A stretch of 64,000 nt of DNA from Paenibacillus durus ATCC 35681 (GTDB taxonomy: Bacteria; Bacillota; Bacilli; Paenibacillales; Paenibacillaceae), in NCBI RefSeq assembly GCF_000993825.1, contig NZ_CP011114.1, forward strand, positions 1,240,001 through 1,304,000. Direction: 5' to 3'. The notes beneath the pieces were generated by a model. It saw nothing but the letters and a program-made list of their open reading frames with translations, was not told the origin of the DNA and did not search any database. The translations under genes and the position numbers were made by a program. This document shows, one piece after another, positions 32,503 to 41,753 of the stretch. Position 1 is the stretch's first letter; every line of letters starts with the position of its first letter.

Positions 32503-34203
32503 ATGGAAAAGAAGCGAGGCAAACTGTTGGTGATCGGGTTTGGCCCGGGCGCTTTTGAACAGATTACGGAACGTGCCCGCAGGGCGATCGAGGAAAGCGA
32601 AGTCATTATTGGCTACAACACCTATGTGGATTTGATCCGGGGCCTGCTGACGACCCAGGAGATCGTAAGAACGGGCATGACGGAAGAAGTAAGCCGCGCT
32701 CAGGAAGCTGTGCGGCAGGCGGAGATAGGAAGAACGGTTGCAGTAATTTCCAGCGGCGACGCAGGTGTATATGGAATGGCCGGGCTGATTTATGAAGTGT
32801 TGATGGAAAAGAATTGGACGGCAGAGACGGGAGTGGAAGTAGAGGTTATTCCCGGAATCTCCTCGATCAACTCCTGTGCCGCCCTCCTTGGGGCGCCAAT
32901 TATGCATGATGCCTGCACGATCAGCCTGAGCGATCATTTAACCCCTTGGGACACCATCGCCAAACGCGTGGAAGCAGCGGCTGCGGCGGATTTTGTAATC
33001 GCTCTGTATAATCCAAGGAGCGGAAGACGTACCCGGCAGATCGCCGAGACTCAGCGGATTTTGCTGGGTCATCGTTCCCCGGAAACGCCGGTGGGCCTGG
33101 TGAAGAGCGCATACCGGGACCGGCAGCAGGTCGTCCTTACCACGCTCGCGGACATGCTGGAGCATGAAATAGGAATGCTTACGACGGTTATTATCGGCAA
33201 CTCCTCGACGGTGGTATATGACGGATTAATGATTACGCCGAGAGGCTACCAGCGGAAATATACGCTGAATTCGGAAGAGCAGAGACTAAGGCCAAGCGAG
33301 CGTCTGCAAGTGGCAGCGGAGCCGTGGTCTCTAAGTGCGAAGGAAGAGGCTGGAGCGAGCGGGGAAGCCAAGTCCGTCCAGCCTGATTTCCCGGGACCCG
33401 CCTCTTACAGCAGCGCGGGTTCGTCCAGCCCTCTTGAAGCGGCGATGGAGGCGCTGCAAATCCTTGAGGCCAAAGGCATCGTCTCCGGGGGCTGCGCCGG
33501 TTCCGCCCCATCTGCCGCCACGAACCTATCCGCCCCATCTATGGCCGCGAATCCGAACGCCCTTTTTGAAGTTGGAGTGGCGCCGGGCATTGCGAATAAG
33601 AAATTCACCGCGCGTCAAATGGCGCTGCTTGCGTCAATCGCAGGTGAACAAGGGGAAATGGAATATACCCCGCATCACCAAATCATTCTGCGCATCCCCG
33701 GGGGCGACCCCGAGCAGGTCGTCGCGGAACTGAAAGCGGAGAAGCTACTGGTCTTCCCGGTTGGCGATGTCGCGCAGATTAAAGCCTGCGATTTCTGCAA
33801 TTTGGAGAAAGACGGGTCGATCCCCGTCGCGGAAGAACTGAACCGAGTTATCGGCGGATTGAAGACGCCCAAAGAATTGAAAATCGGCTTTAACGGCTGT
33901 GGTATGGCCTGTTACGGTGCTGTGCTGGAGGATATCGGCATTGTATACCGTAAAGGGGCGTATGACCTGTTCCTGGGCGGCAAGACGATCGGGCGGAACG
34001 CCCATCCGGCGCAGCCGGCAGCCGAAGGGATTGCAGCGGATCAAATTATAGATACGGTCGAACGGATTTTCCGGGAATATACCGATAAGGCTTTTCCGGG
34101 TGAAAGATTTCATAAGTTTTTTAAACGTGTGGGGACGGTTGCCGGGTTCAGACATCAGGAACAGCCTGCCGTTACTTTGGCGGATGCGGTCTGCGGCGAT
34201 TAA
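32503..34203 (+). CDS. cbiH: Precorrin-3B C17-methyltransferase with Fe-S ferredoxin-like C-terminus (CbiH60 type)
   Basis: A 566-residue two-part protein. Residues 5-245 are a SAM-dependent tetrapyrrole methylase (VIGFGPGAFEQIT, SSGDAGVYGMAG, PGISSINSCAALLGAPIMHD) that methylates C17 and contracts the ring. Residues about 265-355 are a Ser/Ala/Pro-rich linker. Residues 360-566 resemble a nitrite/sulfite-reductase half-domain with four Cys (C429, C432, C466, C470) for a [4Fe-4S] cluster, as in the Bacillus megaterium CbiH60 enzyme. It is second in the operon, 134 nt after cobT, with its own AGGAGG site. Confidence 0.9.
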   Translation: MEKKRGKLLVIGFGPGAFEQITERARRAIEESEVIIGYNTYVDLIRGLLTTQEIVRTGMTEEVSRAQEAVRQAEIGRTVAVISSGDAGVYGMAGLIYEVLMEKNWTAETGVEVEVIPGISSINSCAALLGAPIMHDACTISLSDHLTPWDTIAKRVEAAAAADFVIALYNPRSGRRTRQIAETQRILLGHRSPETPVGLVKSAYRDRQQVVLTTLADMLEHEIGMLTTVIIGNSSTVVYDGLMITPRGYQRKYTLNSEEQRLRPSERLQVAAEPWSLSAKEEAGASGEAKSVQPDFPGPASYSSAGSSSPLEAAMEALQILEAKGIVSGGCAGSAPSAATNLSAPSMAANPNALFEVGVAPGIANKKFTARQMALLASIAGEQGEMEYTPHHQIILRIPGGDPEQVVAELKAEKLLVFPVGDVAQIKACDFCNLEKDGSIPVAEELNRVIGGLKTPKELKIGFNGCGMACYGAVLEDIGIVYRKGAYDLFLGGKTIGRNAHPAQPAAEGIAADQIIDTVERIFREYTDKAFPGERFHKFFKRVGTVAGFRHQEQPAVTLADAVCGD

Positions 34204-34221
34204 CGATCAAGGAGGAAGAAG

Positions 34222-35202
34222 ATGGACGCGATATTGTTGGTGGGGCATGGAAGCCGGGACCCCGAAGGGAACGAGGAGCTGCTGCAATTTGCCGATACGG
34301 TGCGTCAGGCTGCGCCTCAGTATAAGATAGAGACCTGCTTTTTGGAGTTTGTGCAGCCGGATATTGCCCGGGGAATAGTCAACTGCGTTGAACAGGGAGC
34401 CGCTCGGGTTGTCGTTATTCCGATCATGCTGTTCGCTGCGGGTCATGCCAAAATTCATATCCCTTTTGAGATCGATCGGGCCAAAAAGCAGTATCCCGCC
34501 GTGGAATTCGTCTACGGCCGTCCGATTGGCGTTCATCAAAAGGTGGTGGAGATCCTGACCTCCCGTATGGCGTCAGCCGGCTTTAAGACCGGCAGCCCGG
34601 AGCTGCCGATAGAGCAAGGACTGCGCGAACCGGAAACGGCCGTTCTACTGATTGGCCGGGGGAGCAGCGACGGCGATGCCAACGGCGATTTTTTTAAGAT
34701 GACCCGCCTACTGTGGGAGCAGCTTCCGGTCAAATGGGTGGAGAACTGCTTTATTGGCGTTACGGAGCCTACCTTTGAGGATGGCCTGGAAAGAGTCTTA
34801 CGGCTTGGCGCGAAAAAAATCTTCGTTCTTCCTTACTTCCTGTTTACAGGAATTTTGATTAAGCGCATTGAGGACATGACAGCGGAGTTTGCCGCACTGC
34901 ACCCGGATATCACAGTGGAGCTTGCAGGGTATTTCGGGTTTCATCCGAAGCTGGTGGAAGCGCTGCTCGACCGGGTTGCCGAAGCGGTGGAAGGGCAGGC
35001 TTTTATGAACTGTGATATGTGCCAATACCGGCTGGCGGCCGGACATGAGCATCACCATCACGAGCATGGGCATGATCACGACCATCACCACCACGGGCAC
35101 AGCCACGATCATCTCCATGATCACCAGCACGATCACGACCATGGGCATGATCATGACGACCATCATCACCACGACCACGATCATCATCATGTGGGGACAT
35201 AG
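34222..35202 (+). CDS. cbiX: Sirohydrochlorin cobaltochelatase, long form with His-rich tail
   Basis: A 326-residue chelatase that inserts Co2+ into sirohydrochlorin, the entry step of the anaerobic pathway. It has two related halves (LLVGHGSRDPEGNEELLQFA near residue 5 and LLIGRGSSDGDANGDFF near 140), each with a conserved region, and ends with MNCDMCQYRLAAG. Residues about 274-326 are almost entirely His, Asp and Gly, a probable cobalt store or buffer. The DNA of this tail is repetitive (CAC/CAT/GAC triplets). It lies 18 nt after cbiH. Confidence 0.92.
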   Translation: MDAILLVGHGSRDPEGNEELLQFADTVRQAAPQYKIETCFLEFVQPDIARGIVNCVEQGAARVVVIPIMLFAAGHAKIHIPFEIDRAKKQYPAVEFVYGRPIGVHQKVVEILTSRMASAGFKTGSPELPIEQGLREPETAVLLIGRGSSDGDANGDFFKMTRLLWEQLPVKWVENCFIGVTEPTFEDGLERVLRLGAKKIFVLPYFLFTGILIKRIEDMTAEFAALHPDITVELAGYFGFHPKLVEALLDRVAEAVEGQAFMNCDMCQYRLAAGHEHHHHEHGHDHDHHHHGHSHDHLHDHQHDHDHGHDHDDHHHHDHDHHHVGT

Positions 35203-35244
35203 CCGCGCAGAAGGACATCAAGAATATGTTGAGGAGGAGTCGAT

Positions 35245-36021
35245 TTGATTTTTGCCCTGTGCGGTACAAGCGATGCGAGAGAACTCGCTGCCCGGATTGG
35301 GCAGAACGGATTTGAAATATTGACATCGGTAGTTACCGATAATGCGGCAAAAAGCTTGCAGGAAGCCAATCTGCCCGTGCGTGTCGGACGTCTGGCCAAG
35401 GATGAAATCGTAACGTTAATACGCCGGGAAGAAGTCAAGGCCATTGTTGACGCGAGCCATCCGTTCGCCGAAGAAGCGCACAGGAATGCGATGGAAGCCG
35501 CGAAAGAGGCCGGTATTCCTTATATTCGTTTTGAACGGGCATCTTTAGTCTACGGTGACGATCCGAAGCTTATGGTTGTGTCTTCCTATGAAGAAGCGGC
35601 GCTTGAAGCCAAGAAACGTAAGGGCTCTGTGATGCTGACCACCGGCAGCAAGACGCTGCATATTTTTACCAAGCATCTGCTGGGAAATCCGGAAATCCGT
35701 CTGGTGGCCCGCATGCTGCCGCGCCGCGATAACATGGAGAAATGCGAAGAGCTCGGCGTGGAGCAGAAGAACATCATTGCCCTGCAAGGGCCGTTTACCC
35801 GGGAGCTGAATGAAGCTCTGTACCGGCAGTATGGTACGACGGTGATGGTCACGAAAGAGAGCGGCAAAACCGGGGCCGTCGACGAGAAGATTGAAGCCGC
35901 ACTGAAGCTGGGCATACAGGTAATATTAATTTCCCGGCCCGAAATAGATTTCGGCGCTGTGTTTACGGATTTCCAGGACGTCATTGAGGAGTTAAATGAA
36001 GTTGCCCGCTATATAAAATGA
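35245..36021 (+). CDS. cbiJ: Cobalt-precorrin-6A reductase
   Basis: A 258-residue NADPH-dependent reductase of the macrocycle (CobK/CbiJ family): IFALCGTSDARELAARIGQNGF, VDASHPFAEEAHRNAMEAAK, MLTTGSKTLHIF and GPFTRELNEALYRQ. The TTG start follows GAGGAGGAG. Its last codons (YIK) and TGA lie inside the left inverted repeat of the MITE-like element copy C, so the element has set the present C-terminus. Confidence 0.92.
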   Translation: MIFALCGTSDARELAARIGQNGFEILTSVVTDNAAKSLQEANLPVRVGRLAKDEIVTLIRREEVKAIVDASHPFAEEAHRNAMEAAKEAGIPYIRFERASLVYGDDPKLMVVSSYEEAALEAKKRKGSVMLTTGSKTLHIFTKHLLGNPEIRLVARMLPRRDNMEKCEELGVEQKNIIALQGPFTRELNEALYRQYGTTVMVTKESGKTGAVDEKIEAALKLGIQVILISRPEIDFGAVFTDFQDVIEELNEVARYIK

Positions 36022-36090
36022 ACTTGAAAAAATGACATCAGGGTAAGGAGTAACGGAGGGGAAGTTTGGAACTGTAGTTTATTTTATATC
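36009..36090. repeat. MITE-like element, copy C (82 bp, internally deleted)
   Basis: Left repeat CTATATAAAATGAACTT at 36009-36025, followed by the AAGGAGTAACGGAGGGGAAGTTTGG block; right repeat AGTTTATTTTATAT at 36076-36089, whose complement matches the left end in 13 of 14 positions. The fold-back core is missing. It lies between cbiJ and cbiC inside the cobalamin operon and contains the stop codon of cbiJ. Confidence 0.7.
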
Positions 36091-36114
36091 ATTCGAATAC
36101 AAGGGAGAAATGTT

Positions 36115-36765
36115 ATGGATTTTAAGACGGAATTTAAACCGCTGACGGTGCAGCCTCAGGAAATCGAGAGCAAAAGCTTCGAGATCATCACGGAAGAACT
36201 GGGCGAACATCACTTTACACCCGAGCAGTATCCGGTCGTCCAGCGAATCATCCATGCCTCGGCGGACTTCGAGCTTGGCAGGAATATTGTGTTTCACCCG
36301 GGCGCGGTTGAAGCGGGAATAGAGGCTATTCGCAGCGGAAAAAAGCTTGTCGCCGATGTCCAGATGGTCCAGGTCGGCATCAGCAAGCCGCGTATAGAGA
36401 GGTTCGGCGGAAGCGTCGACGTCTACATTTCGGACCCCGATGTGATGGAGGAAGCGAAACGGCTGAACACAACCCGCGCCATTATCTCCATGCGTAAAGC
36501 GGTGCGCGAAGCAGAGGGCGGAATTTACGCCATCGGTAACGCCCCTACCGCCCTGCTTGAATTGATCCGCATGGTTAAGGAAGGCGAAGCCAAGCCGGGC
36601 CTGATTATCGGCATGCCGGTAGGCTTCGTGTCCGCCGCTGAATCGAAGGATGAGCTCCGCAAGCTCGATATTCCGTTTATTACGAACTTTGGACGCAAGG
36701 GCGGCAGTACGGTTGTGGTGGCGGCTGTCAACGCCCTTGCCATTATGGCGGAGAAAAAAGCGTAA
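36115..36765 (+). CDS. cbiC: Cobalt-precorrin-8X methylmutase
   Basis: A 216-residue enzyme that moves a methyl group from C11 to C12 to give cobyrinate. Family segments are VQRIIHASADFELGRNIVFHPGA (with the catalytic His), VADVQMVQVGISK, AIGNAPTALLELIRM and GMPVGFVSAAESK. GGGAGA precedes the ATG by 6 nt. It starts 25 nt after the end of the MITE-like copy C. Confidence 0.93.
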   Translation: MDFKTEFKPLTVQPQEIESKSFEIITEELGEHHFTPEQYPVVQRIIHASADFELGRNIVFHPGAVEAGIEAIRSGKKLVADVQMVQVGISKPRIERFGGSVDVYISDPDVMEEAKRLNTTRAIISMRKAVREAEGGIYAIGNAPTALLELIRMVKEGEAKPGLIIGMPVGFVSAAESKDELRKLDIPFITNFGRKGGSTVVVAAVNALAIMAEKKA

Positions 36766-36782
36766 ATCAGGGAAGGGATCTC

Positions 36783-37892
36783 ATGAGCGATTTTGTAGAA
36801 CCGAAGAACAATCCGAAGGAGATGCGGCACGGATTTACAACAGGCGCCTGCGCGGCTGCGGCGGCGAAAGCCGCGGTCATGATGCTGGCTACCCATACCC
36901 AGGTTAATGAATCAACGATCTGGCTGCCCGCCGGATTTTTCCATACGTTTACCATCATTGACGGTGAATTCGGTGCAGATACGGCGCAGTGTGCCACGAT
37001 CAAGGACGCTGGCGATGACCCGGACGCTACGCATAAGGCGAAAATTGTCGCTATGGCGGTATGGACGGACGGCAGCGGCATCGAACTTGACGGCGGGCCC
37101 GGGGTAGGGCGCGTTACTAAGCCGGGACTGCCCATTCCGGTAGGCCAAGCGGCCATCAATCCGGTTCCCCGCCGGATGATCCGGAAGGAAGTTCAGGAGG
37201 TCTTAGAGGAGTACGGCATAGACCGGGGCGTTAAAGTGATGATTTCCGTGCCCGGCGGAGAAGAAATCGCCAAGAAGACCTTGAACGGCCGACTGGGTAT
37301 TATCGGCGGGATATCGATTTTGGGCACGCGAGGAACGGTAGTGCCATTTTCCACGTCCGCGTATAAGGCGAGCATTATACAAGCCATGCAGGTGGCGAGG
37401 GCTTCCGGCTGCACTCAGGTTGTTCTGACCACAGGCGGCAGCAGCGAGAAATTTGCGATGAAGCTAAACCCTGAGCTGAGTGAGGAGTCTTTTATCCAGA
37501 TGGGCGACTTCGTCGGCTTCTCTCTGAAGCATGCTAAACGCCTCGGAATGAGAACCGTAAGTCTCGTCGGCATGATCGGCAAATTCTCGAAAGTGGCCCA
37601 GGGCGTGATGATGGTTCACTCCAAAAGCGCCGCCGTCGATTTCGGCTTTCTAGCCAAGGCCGCTGCCGAGACGGGCGCGTCGCCCGAACTGCAGGAGGCT
37701 ATTCTGGAGTGCAACACGGCGACTCAAGCCGCCGACCTCGTTCTCGAGGCGGGGCTGCCCGGTTTTTTTGATAAATTATGCGAATACGCCTGCCGTCACT
37801 GTCTTGAGCATATCGGGGGAGGAGTTACGGTGGAAGTCGTGCTGGTCACGATGAAAGGCGAGATATTGGGGAGGGAGGAACGGAGTGGATAG
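36783..37892 (+). CDS. cbiD: Cobalt-precorrin-5B C1-methyltransferase
   Basis: A 369-residue CbiD with the typical start KEMRHGFTTGACAAAAAKAAVMML, GVGRVTKPGLPIPVGQAAINPVPR, VMISVPGGEEIAKKTLNGRLGI and LTTGGSSEKFA. It methylates C1 and releases acetaldehyde in the cobalt-early pathway, which confirms an anaerobic route. It starts 17 nt after cbiC and overlaps the next gene by 8 nt. Confidence 0.94.
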   Translation: MSDFVEPKNNPKEMRHGFTTGACAAAAAKAAVMMLATHTQVNESTIWLPAGFFHTFTIIDGEFGADTAQCATIKDAGDDPDATHKAKIVAMAVWTDGSGIELDGGPGVGRVTKPGLPIPVGQAAINPVPRRMIRKEVQEVLEEYGIDRGVKVMISVPGGEEIAKKTLNGRLGIIGGISILGTRGTVVPFSTSAYKASIIQAMQVARASGCTQVVLTTGGSSEKFAMKLNPELSEESFIQMGDFVGFSLKHAKRLGMRTVSLVGMIGKFSKVAQGVMMVHSKSAAVDFGFLAKAAAETGASPELQEAILECNTATQAADLVLEAGLPGFFDKLCEYACRHCLEHIGGGVTVEVVLVTMKGEILGREERSG

Positions 37893-39138
37893 GCGCATCA
37901 AGATTATCGGTATCGGAGACGAAGGCCCTGCGGGGCTATCCACGGCTTCCCTCGAACGGATTCATCGGGCGGACGTGCTTGCCGGCGGCGAGAGACATTT
38001 GTCCTTTTTTCCCGGTCACCGTGGCGAAAGCTTCATATTTAAAGGAGGGCTGGGAAGCACTGTCGAACGGCTGGCTGAACTAAGGGCGGACAAAGATGTC
38101 GTCGTGCTGGCTTCCGGTGATCCGCTGTTTTACGGTATCGCAAGTTTCATGGTAAAAAAGCTGGGTGCGGATGCGGTGGAGATCCATCCTCATGTAAGCT
38201 CGGTGCAGCTGGCCTTTGCAAAAATGGGCGAAAGCTGGCAGGATGCCGCAATAGAGAGCGTCCACGGCCGAACGATGAAAGGGCTGGCACAGAAAATCAG
38301 CGGCAAAGAGAAGATTGCCCTGCTGACTGATCACGAGAACAGTCCGTCTGCAATTGCCCGTTATCTGATCGATTTTGGGATCAATGAATATGACGCTTTT
38401 GTTGCGGAAAATCTGGGCGGCGAGCATGAAAGATGCGGGTTCTGGACGTTGGACGAGATGTCCCGGTCGGAATTTTCACCCTTGAATGTCGTCATTCTGC
38501 GCCGAAAGCCCGGGGCTATGGCACCGCAGTTCGGGTTTGGCATTGAGGACGAGGAATTTCATCAGCGCAAGCCTGAAAAAGGACTGATTACAAAAAAGGA
38601 AGTCCGGGTGCTCAGCCTGGCCGAACTTAGGCTTAAGAAAGACAGTATCGTGTGGGACATTGGAGCCGGATCGGGATCGGTCGCTGTCGAGTGTACGCTG
38701 TCTGCTCCGTACGGGCAGGTGTTTGCTATCGAGAAAAACGCCGGAGATATCGAGAACATTGAGCTGAACCGGAAGAAATTCCGCACGGATTTTACGGTGA
38801 TTCATGACAAAGCCCCCAGTGGCCTTGATCAGCTTCCCGATCCGGATGCGGTGTTTATCGGCGGCAGCGGAGGGGAGCTGCGGGAGCTGATCCGGATCTG
38901 CTGCGCCCGGCTGAAAGCGGGAGGGCGTATAGTCGTGAACGCGGCTACAATCGAGACATTGTACGAATCCCGGCAGGCGCTCGCCGATCACGGCTTCGAT
39001 TCCCGGATTACGCTGGTGCAGATTTCGCGCAGCAAACCGATTTTGAACATGACCCGCTTCGAAGGACTTAATCCCATTTATGTGATCACCGGCTTTGCGA
39101 AGCCCGAAAGCGAAAGAGGGGGAACCGAACAACCATGA
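37885..39138 (+). CDS. cbiET: Cobalt-precorrin-7 C5-methyltransferase / precorrin-6B C15-methyltransferase (decarboxylating)
   Basis: A 417-residue fusion. The N-terminal half (to about residue 210) is a tetrapyrrole methylase (IIGIGDEGPAGLSTASLERIHRADVLAGGERHLSFFPG, LASGDPLFYGIASFM). The C-terminal half is a class I SAM methyltransferase with IVWDIGAGSGSVAVECTLS and DPDAVFIGGSGGEL, which methylates C15 and decarboxylates. The GTG start overlaps the end of cbiD, and the stop overlaps cbiL as ATGA. This CbiE-CbiT fusion (CobL-like) is common in Gram-positive operons. Confidence 0.93.
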   Translation: MDRRIKIIGIGDEGPAGLSTASLERIHRADVLAGGERHLSFFPGHRGESFIFKGGLGSTVERLAELRADKDVVVLASGDPLFYGIASFMVKKLGADAVEIHPHVSSVQLAFAKMGESWQDAAIESVHGRTMKGLAQKISGKEKIALLTDHENSPSAIARYLIDFGINEYDAFVAENLGGEHERCGFWTLDEMSRSEFSPLNVVILRRKPGAMAPQFGFGIEDEEFHQRKPEKGLITKKEVRVLSLAELRLKKDSIVWDIGAGSGSVAVECTLSAPYGQVFAIEKNAGDIENIELNRKKFRTDFTVIHDKAPSGLDQLPDPDAVFIGGSGGELRELIRICCARLKAGGRIVVNAATIETLYESRQALADHGFDSRITLVQISRSKPILNMTRFEGLNPIYVITGFAKPESERGGTEQP

Positions 39139-39857
39139 CAACGACAGCAGTAAAAACAGGAACCTTATACGGGATCGGCGTCGGCCCTGGAGATCCGGAG
39201 TTAATCACAGTTAAAGCGTTCCGCTTGATGAAAGAATGTCCGGTTATTGCTTATCCCAAGAAGCGGATGGGCGGCAAATCCTACGCGCTTGAAATCGTGG
39301 AATTATATATTAATACGGCGGAGAAAAACATGCTGGGGCTAGTGTTCCCCATGACCAAGGATCAGGATACGCTGGACAGGGAGTGGAGCCGGACGGTTGC
39401 CCAGTGCTGGGAGCACCTGAAGGAAGGGCGCGATATCGCTTTTGTGACGGAAGGCGATCCCAATCTGTACAGCACCTTTATTCACATGGCACGCCTGGTG
39501 CAGGAGCGTCATCCGGAAGTCCCTGTTATTTCCGTTCCTGGCATTTCTTCCGTCCTGGGGGCAGCCGCCCGCCTCGGGCTCCCGCTGGCCGACGGTGACG
39601 AGCAGGTGGCGATTGTGCCCGCCCGAAATGACCGCCAGGCAATGAAGAAAGCTCTTGAAGATCATGATGCGGTTGTGTTCATCAAGGTGGCTAAAGTGCT
39701 GGATTTGATCATCGATCTATTGGAGGAGATGGAGCTTGTGGACAAAGCTTCGGTGGTCATGAAAGTAACCTCTTCAGATGAGCTGATCTGGCGGAATGTG
39801 CGGGAATTAAAGGGTCAGGAGCTTGAATATTTAACATTAATGGCGGTGAAAAAATAG
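39135..39857 (+). CDS. cbiL: Cobalt-precorrin-2 C20-methyltransferase
   Basis: A 240-residue SAM-dependent methylase beginning with GTLYGIGVGPGDPELITVKAF, then EGDPNLYSTFIHM and VPGISSVLGAAARLGLPLADGDEQVAIVPA, the pattern of CbiL/CobI. It methylates C20 after cobalt insertion. The ATG overlaps cbiET by 4 nt. Confidence 0.93.
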   Translation: MTTTAVKTGTLYGIGVGPGDPELITVKAFRLMKECPVIAYPKKRMGGKSYALEIVELYINTAEKNMLGLVFPMTKDQDTLDREWSRTVAQCWEHLKEGRDIAFVTEGDPNLYSTFIHMARLVQERHPEVPVISVPGISSVLGAAARLGLPLADGDEQVAIVPARNDRQAMKKALEDHDAVVFIKVAKVLDLIIDLLEEMELVDKASVVMKVTSSDELIWRNVRELKGQELEYLTLMAVKK

Positions 39858-40651
39858 TGAAGCTCGAACCGAAAGTGTATATTGTCGGCGCCGGTCCGGG
39901 TGATCCGGATCTTATAACGGTGAAGGGCCTGAACATCCTGATGAAAGCCGATCTTGTCCTATATACCGATTCGCTCGTCAACGAACAGCTGGTCTCCCGT
40001 GCGGGCAGTCATGCGGAGGTACTCCAGAGCTCGGGCATGGATCTGGAGCGGATGGTCGAGGTGATGGCAGAGGCCGTCCTGGCTGGAAAAAGCGTGGCCC
40101 GCGTGCATACGGGCGACCCGGCCGTATACGGCGCGATCCTGGAGCAGATGGTTCTGCTGAAGCAGCGCGGCATCGCCTACGAGATCGTGCCGGGCGTCAG
40201 CTCCGTTTTTGCTGCGGCAGCCGTACTGGGCGCCGAATTGACGGTGCCGGATTTGACTCAGACGGTCATCCTGACCCGGGCCGAAGGGCGGACGCCCGTA
40301 CCGGAGCGGGAGAAGCTCCGCGACCTCGCCTCCCATCATTGTACGATCGCCTTATTTTTAAGCGCCACGCTGGCAAAGAAGGTGGTCAAAGAGTTTATGG
40401 AGGCGGGCTGGTCGGAGGACACGCCGGTCGCCGTCGTTCAGCGGGCCACATGGCCGGATCAGAAAATCGTCCGCACAACGCTCCGGCATCTCGACAGCGA
40501 TTTGCGGCAGGCCGGAATTCGCATGCACGCCATGATTCTGGCGGGTTGGGCACTTGACCCGGGAATGGTCGACCGCGACGAACACCGCTCCAAGCTATAT
40601 GACAAGTCGTTTACCCACGGTTACCGGAAAGGGCTGGCCGCCAATGACTAA
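39857..40651 (+). CDS. cbiF: Cobalt-precorrin-4 C11-methyltransferase
   Basis: A 264-residue methylase with VYIVGAGPGDPDLITVKGL, TGDPAVYGAILEQM, VPGVSSVFAAAAVLGAELT and the CbiF-typical LTRAEGRTPVPEREKL. The GTG start overlaps the last base of the cbiL stop codon. It overlaps cbiG by 8 nt. Confidence 0.93.
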   Translation: MKLEPKVYIVGAGPGDPDLITVKGLNILMKADLVLYTDSLVNEQLVSRAGSHAEVLQSSGMDLERMVEVMAEAVLAGKSVARVHTGDPAVYGAILEQMVLLKQRGIAYEIVPGVSSVFAAAAVLGAELTVPDLTQTVILTRAEGRTPVPEREKLRDLASHHCTIALFLSATLAKKVVKEFMEAGWSEDTPVAVVQRATWPDQKIVRTTLRHLDSDLRQAGIRMHAMILAGWALDPGMVDRDEHRSKLYDKSFTHGYRKGLAAND

Positions 40652-41753
40652 GCCTTACGCCGCCGTCGCGATCACTAAGCATGGGGTGGAAATGGCCCGG
40701 TCCTTGGCCGCCGATTTCCCTGGAACCGACCTTTATTATATGAGCAAATTCGCCCGGGGCGATGAGACGGAACTGGGATATCGACTGTTCGAAGGCTCTG
40801 TCAAGCTGATCCTGCCGGACCTGTTCAAAGCGTATAAAGGACTTATTATCTTCATTTCTCTTGGAGCTGTCGTCCGCATGATCGCGCCAATTCTAGAGGA
40901 TAAGAAAAAGGACCCGGCGGTCATCGTGATCGATGATCGCGGCCAACATGTGATTAGCGTCCTTTCGGGCCATCTGGGCGGCGCCAATGCGCTGACGCTG
41001 GAAGTGGCAAAAGCGCTCGGCGCCCGTCCTGTCATCACAACCGCGTCCGATGTGCAGGGGACGATTCCGGTAGATTTGTTCGGACGCGGCTTTGGCTGGG
41101 AAATTGAAAGCTTCGACAAGGCGACGCCCGTCAGCGCTGCGGTGGTCAATGAGGAGCGGATCGCCGTTGTGCAGGAAGCGGGCGAGACGCAGTGGTGGAC
41201 CTATGATAAGCCGCTTCCTTCGCATATTACCGTTTACGGTCACGCTGCGGAAGCGGTGCAAGCGGAGTTTGATGCGGCCCTGGTGATTACGGACCGGCTG
41301 CTGGAGCCTGGGGAAGAAGCCGCGCTGCTGAACAACGGGGTGCTGTACAGGCCCAAGACGCTTGTCCTCGGCATCGGCTGCAACCGGGGGACATCGGCGG
41401 AGGAGATCGAGCACACGATCATAAGCACATTGTCTGAGCTTAGGCTGTCCGTCAAAAGCGTACGCAATGCCGCCACCATCATGCTGAAAAAGGATGAAGA
41501 GGGACTTCTCGAAGTGTGCCGGAAGTATAAATGGAAGCTTGAATTGTATACACCGGACGAGCTGAATGAGGTTCCGCTGAAAAATCCGTCCGAAACGGTG
41601 TATAAATATACGGGCGCATACGGGGTCAGCGAGCCTGCGGCGCTCCGCTCATCCGGAGCGGCGGATTGGGTGCTGGAGAAAAGGAAGAGCGGCAACGTCA
41701 CCCTTTCCATCGCACGCGTTCCATTCCCATCCGGAGGGCAGGTGAGGGTATGA
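40644..41753 (+). CDS. cbiG: Cobalt-precorrin-5A hydrolase
   Basis: A 369-residue CbiG: N-terminal part PYAAVAITKHGVEMARSLAADFPG, LIIFISLGAVVRMIAPIL, VLSGHLGGANALT; C-terminal GIGCNRGTSAEEIEHTI domain. It opens the delta-lactone ring and releases acetaldehyde. ATG 40644 overlaps the end of cbiF by 8 nt; a frame extending 30 codons upstream lies within cbiF and is unlikely to be used. Confidence 0.92.
   Translation: MTKPYAAVAITKHGVEMARSLAADFPGTDLYYMSKFARGDETELGYRLFEGSVKLILPDLFKAYKGLIIFISLGAVVRMIAPILEDKKKDPAVIVIDDRGQHVISVLSGHLGGANALTLEVAKALGARPVITTASDVQGTIPVDLFGRGFGWEIESFDKATPVSAAVVNEERIAVVQEAGETQWWTYDKPLPSHITVYGHAAEAVQAEFDAALVITDRLLEPGEEAALLNNGVLYRPKTLVLGIGCNRGTSAEEIEHTIISTLSELRLSVKSVRNAATIMLKKDEEGLLEVCRKYKWKLELYTPDELNEVPLKNPSETVYKYTGAYGVSEPAALRSSGAADWVLEKRKSGNVTLSIARVPFPSGGQVRV

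Noticed and set aside
34798..35190. Minus-strand frame rich in Met and Val opposite the His-rich tail of cbiX
   Set aside because: It is the complement of CAC/CAT/GAC repeats and has no recognisable domain; the plus-strand protein is clearly CbiX.
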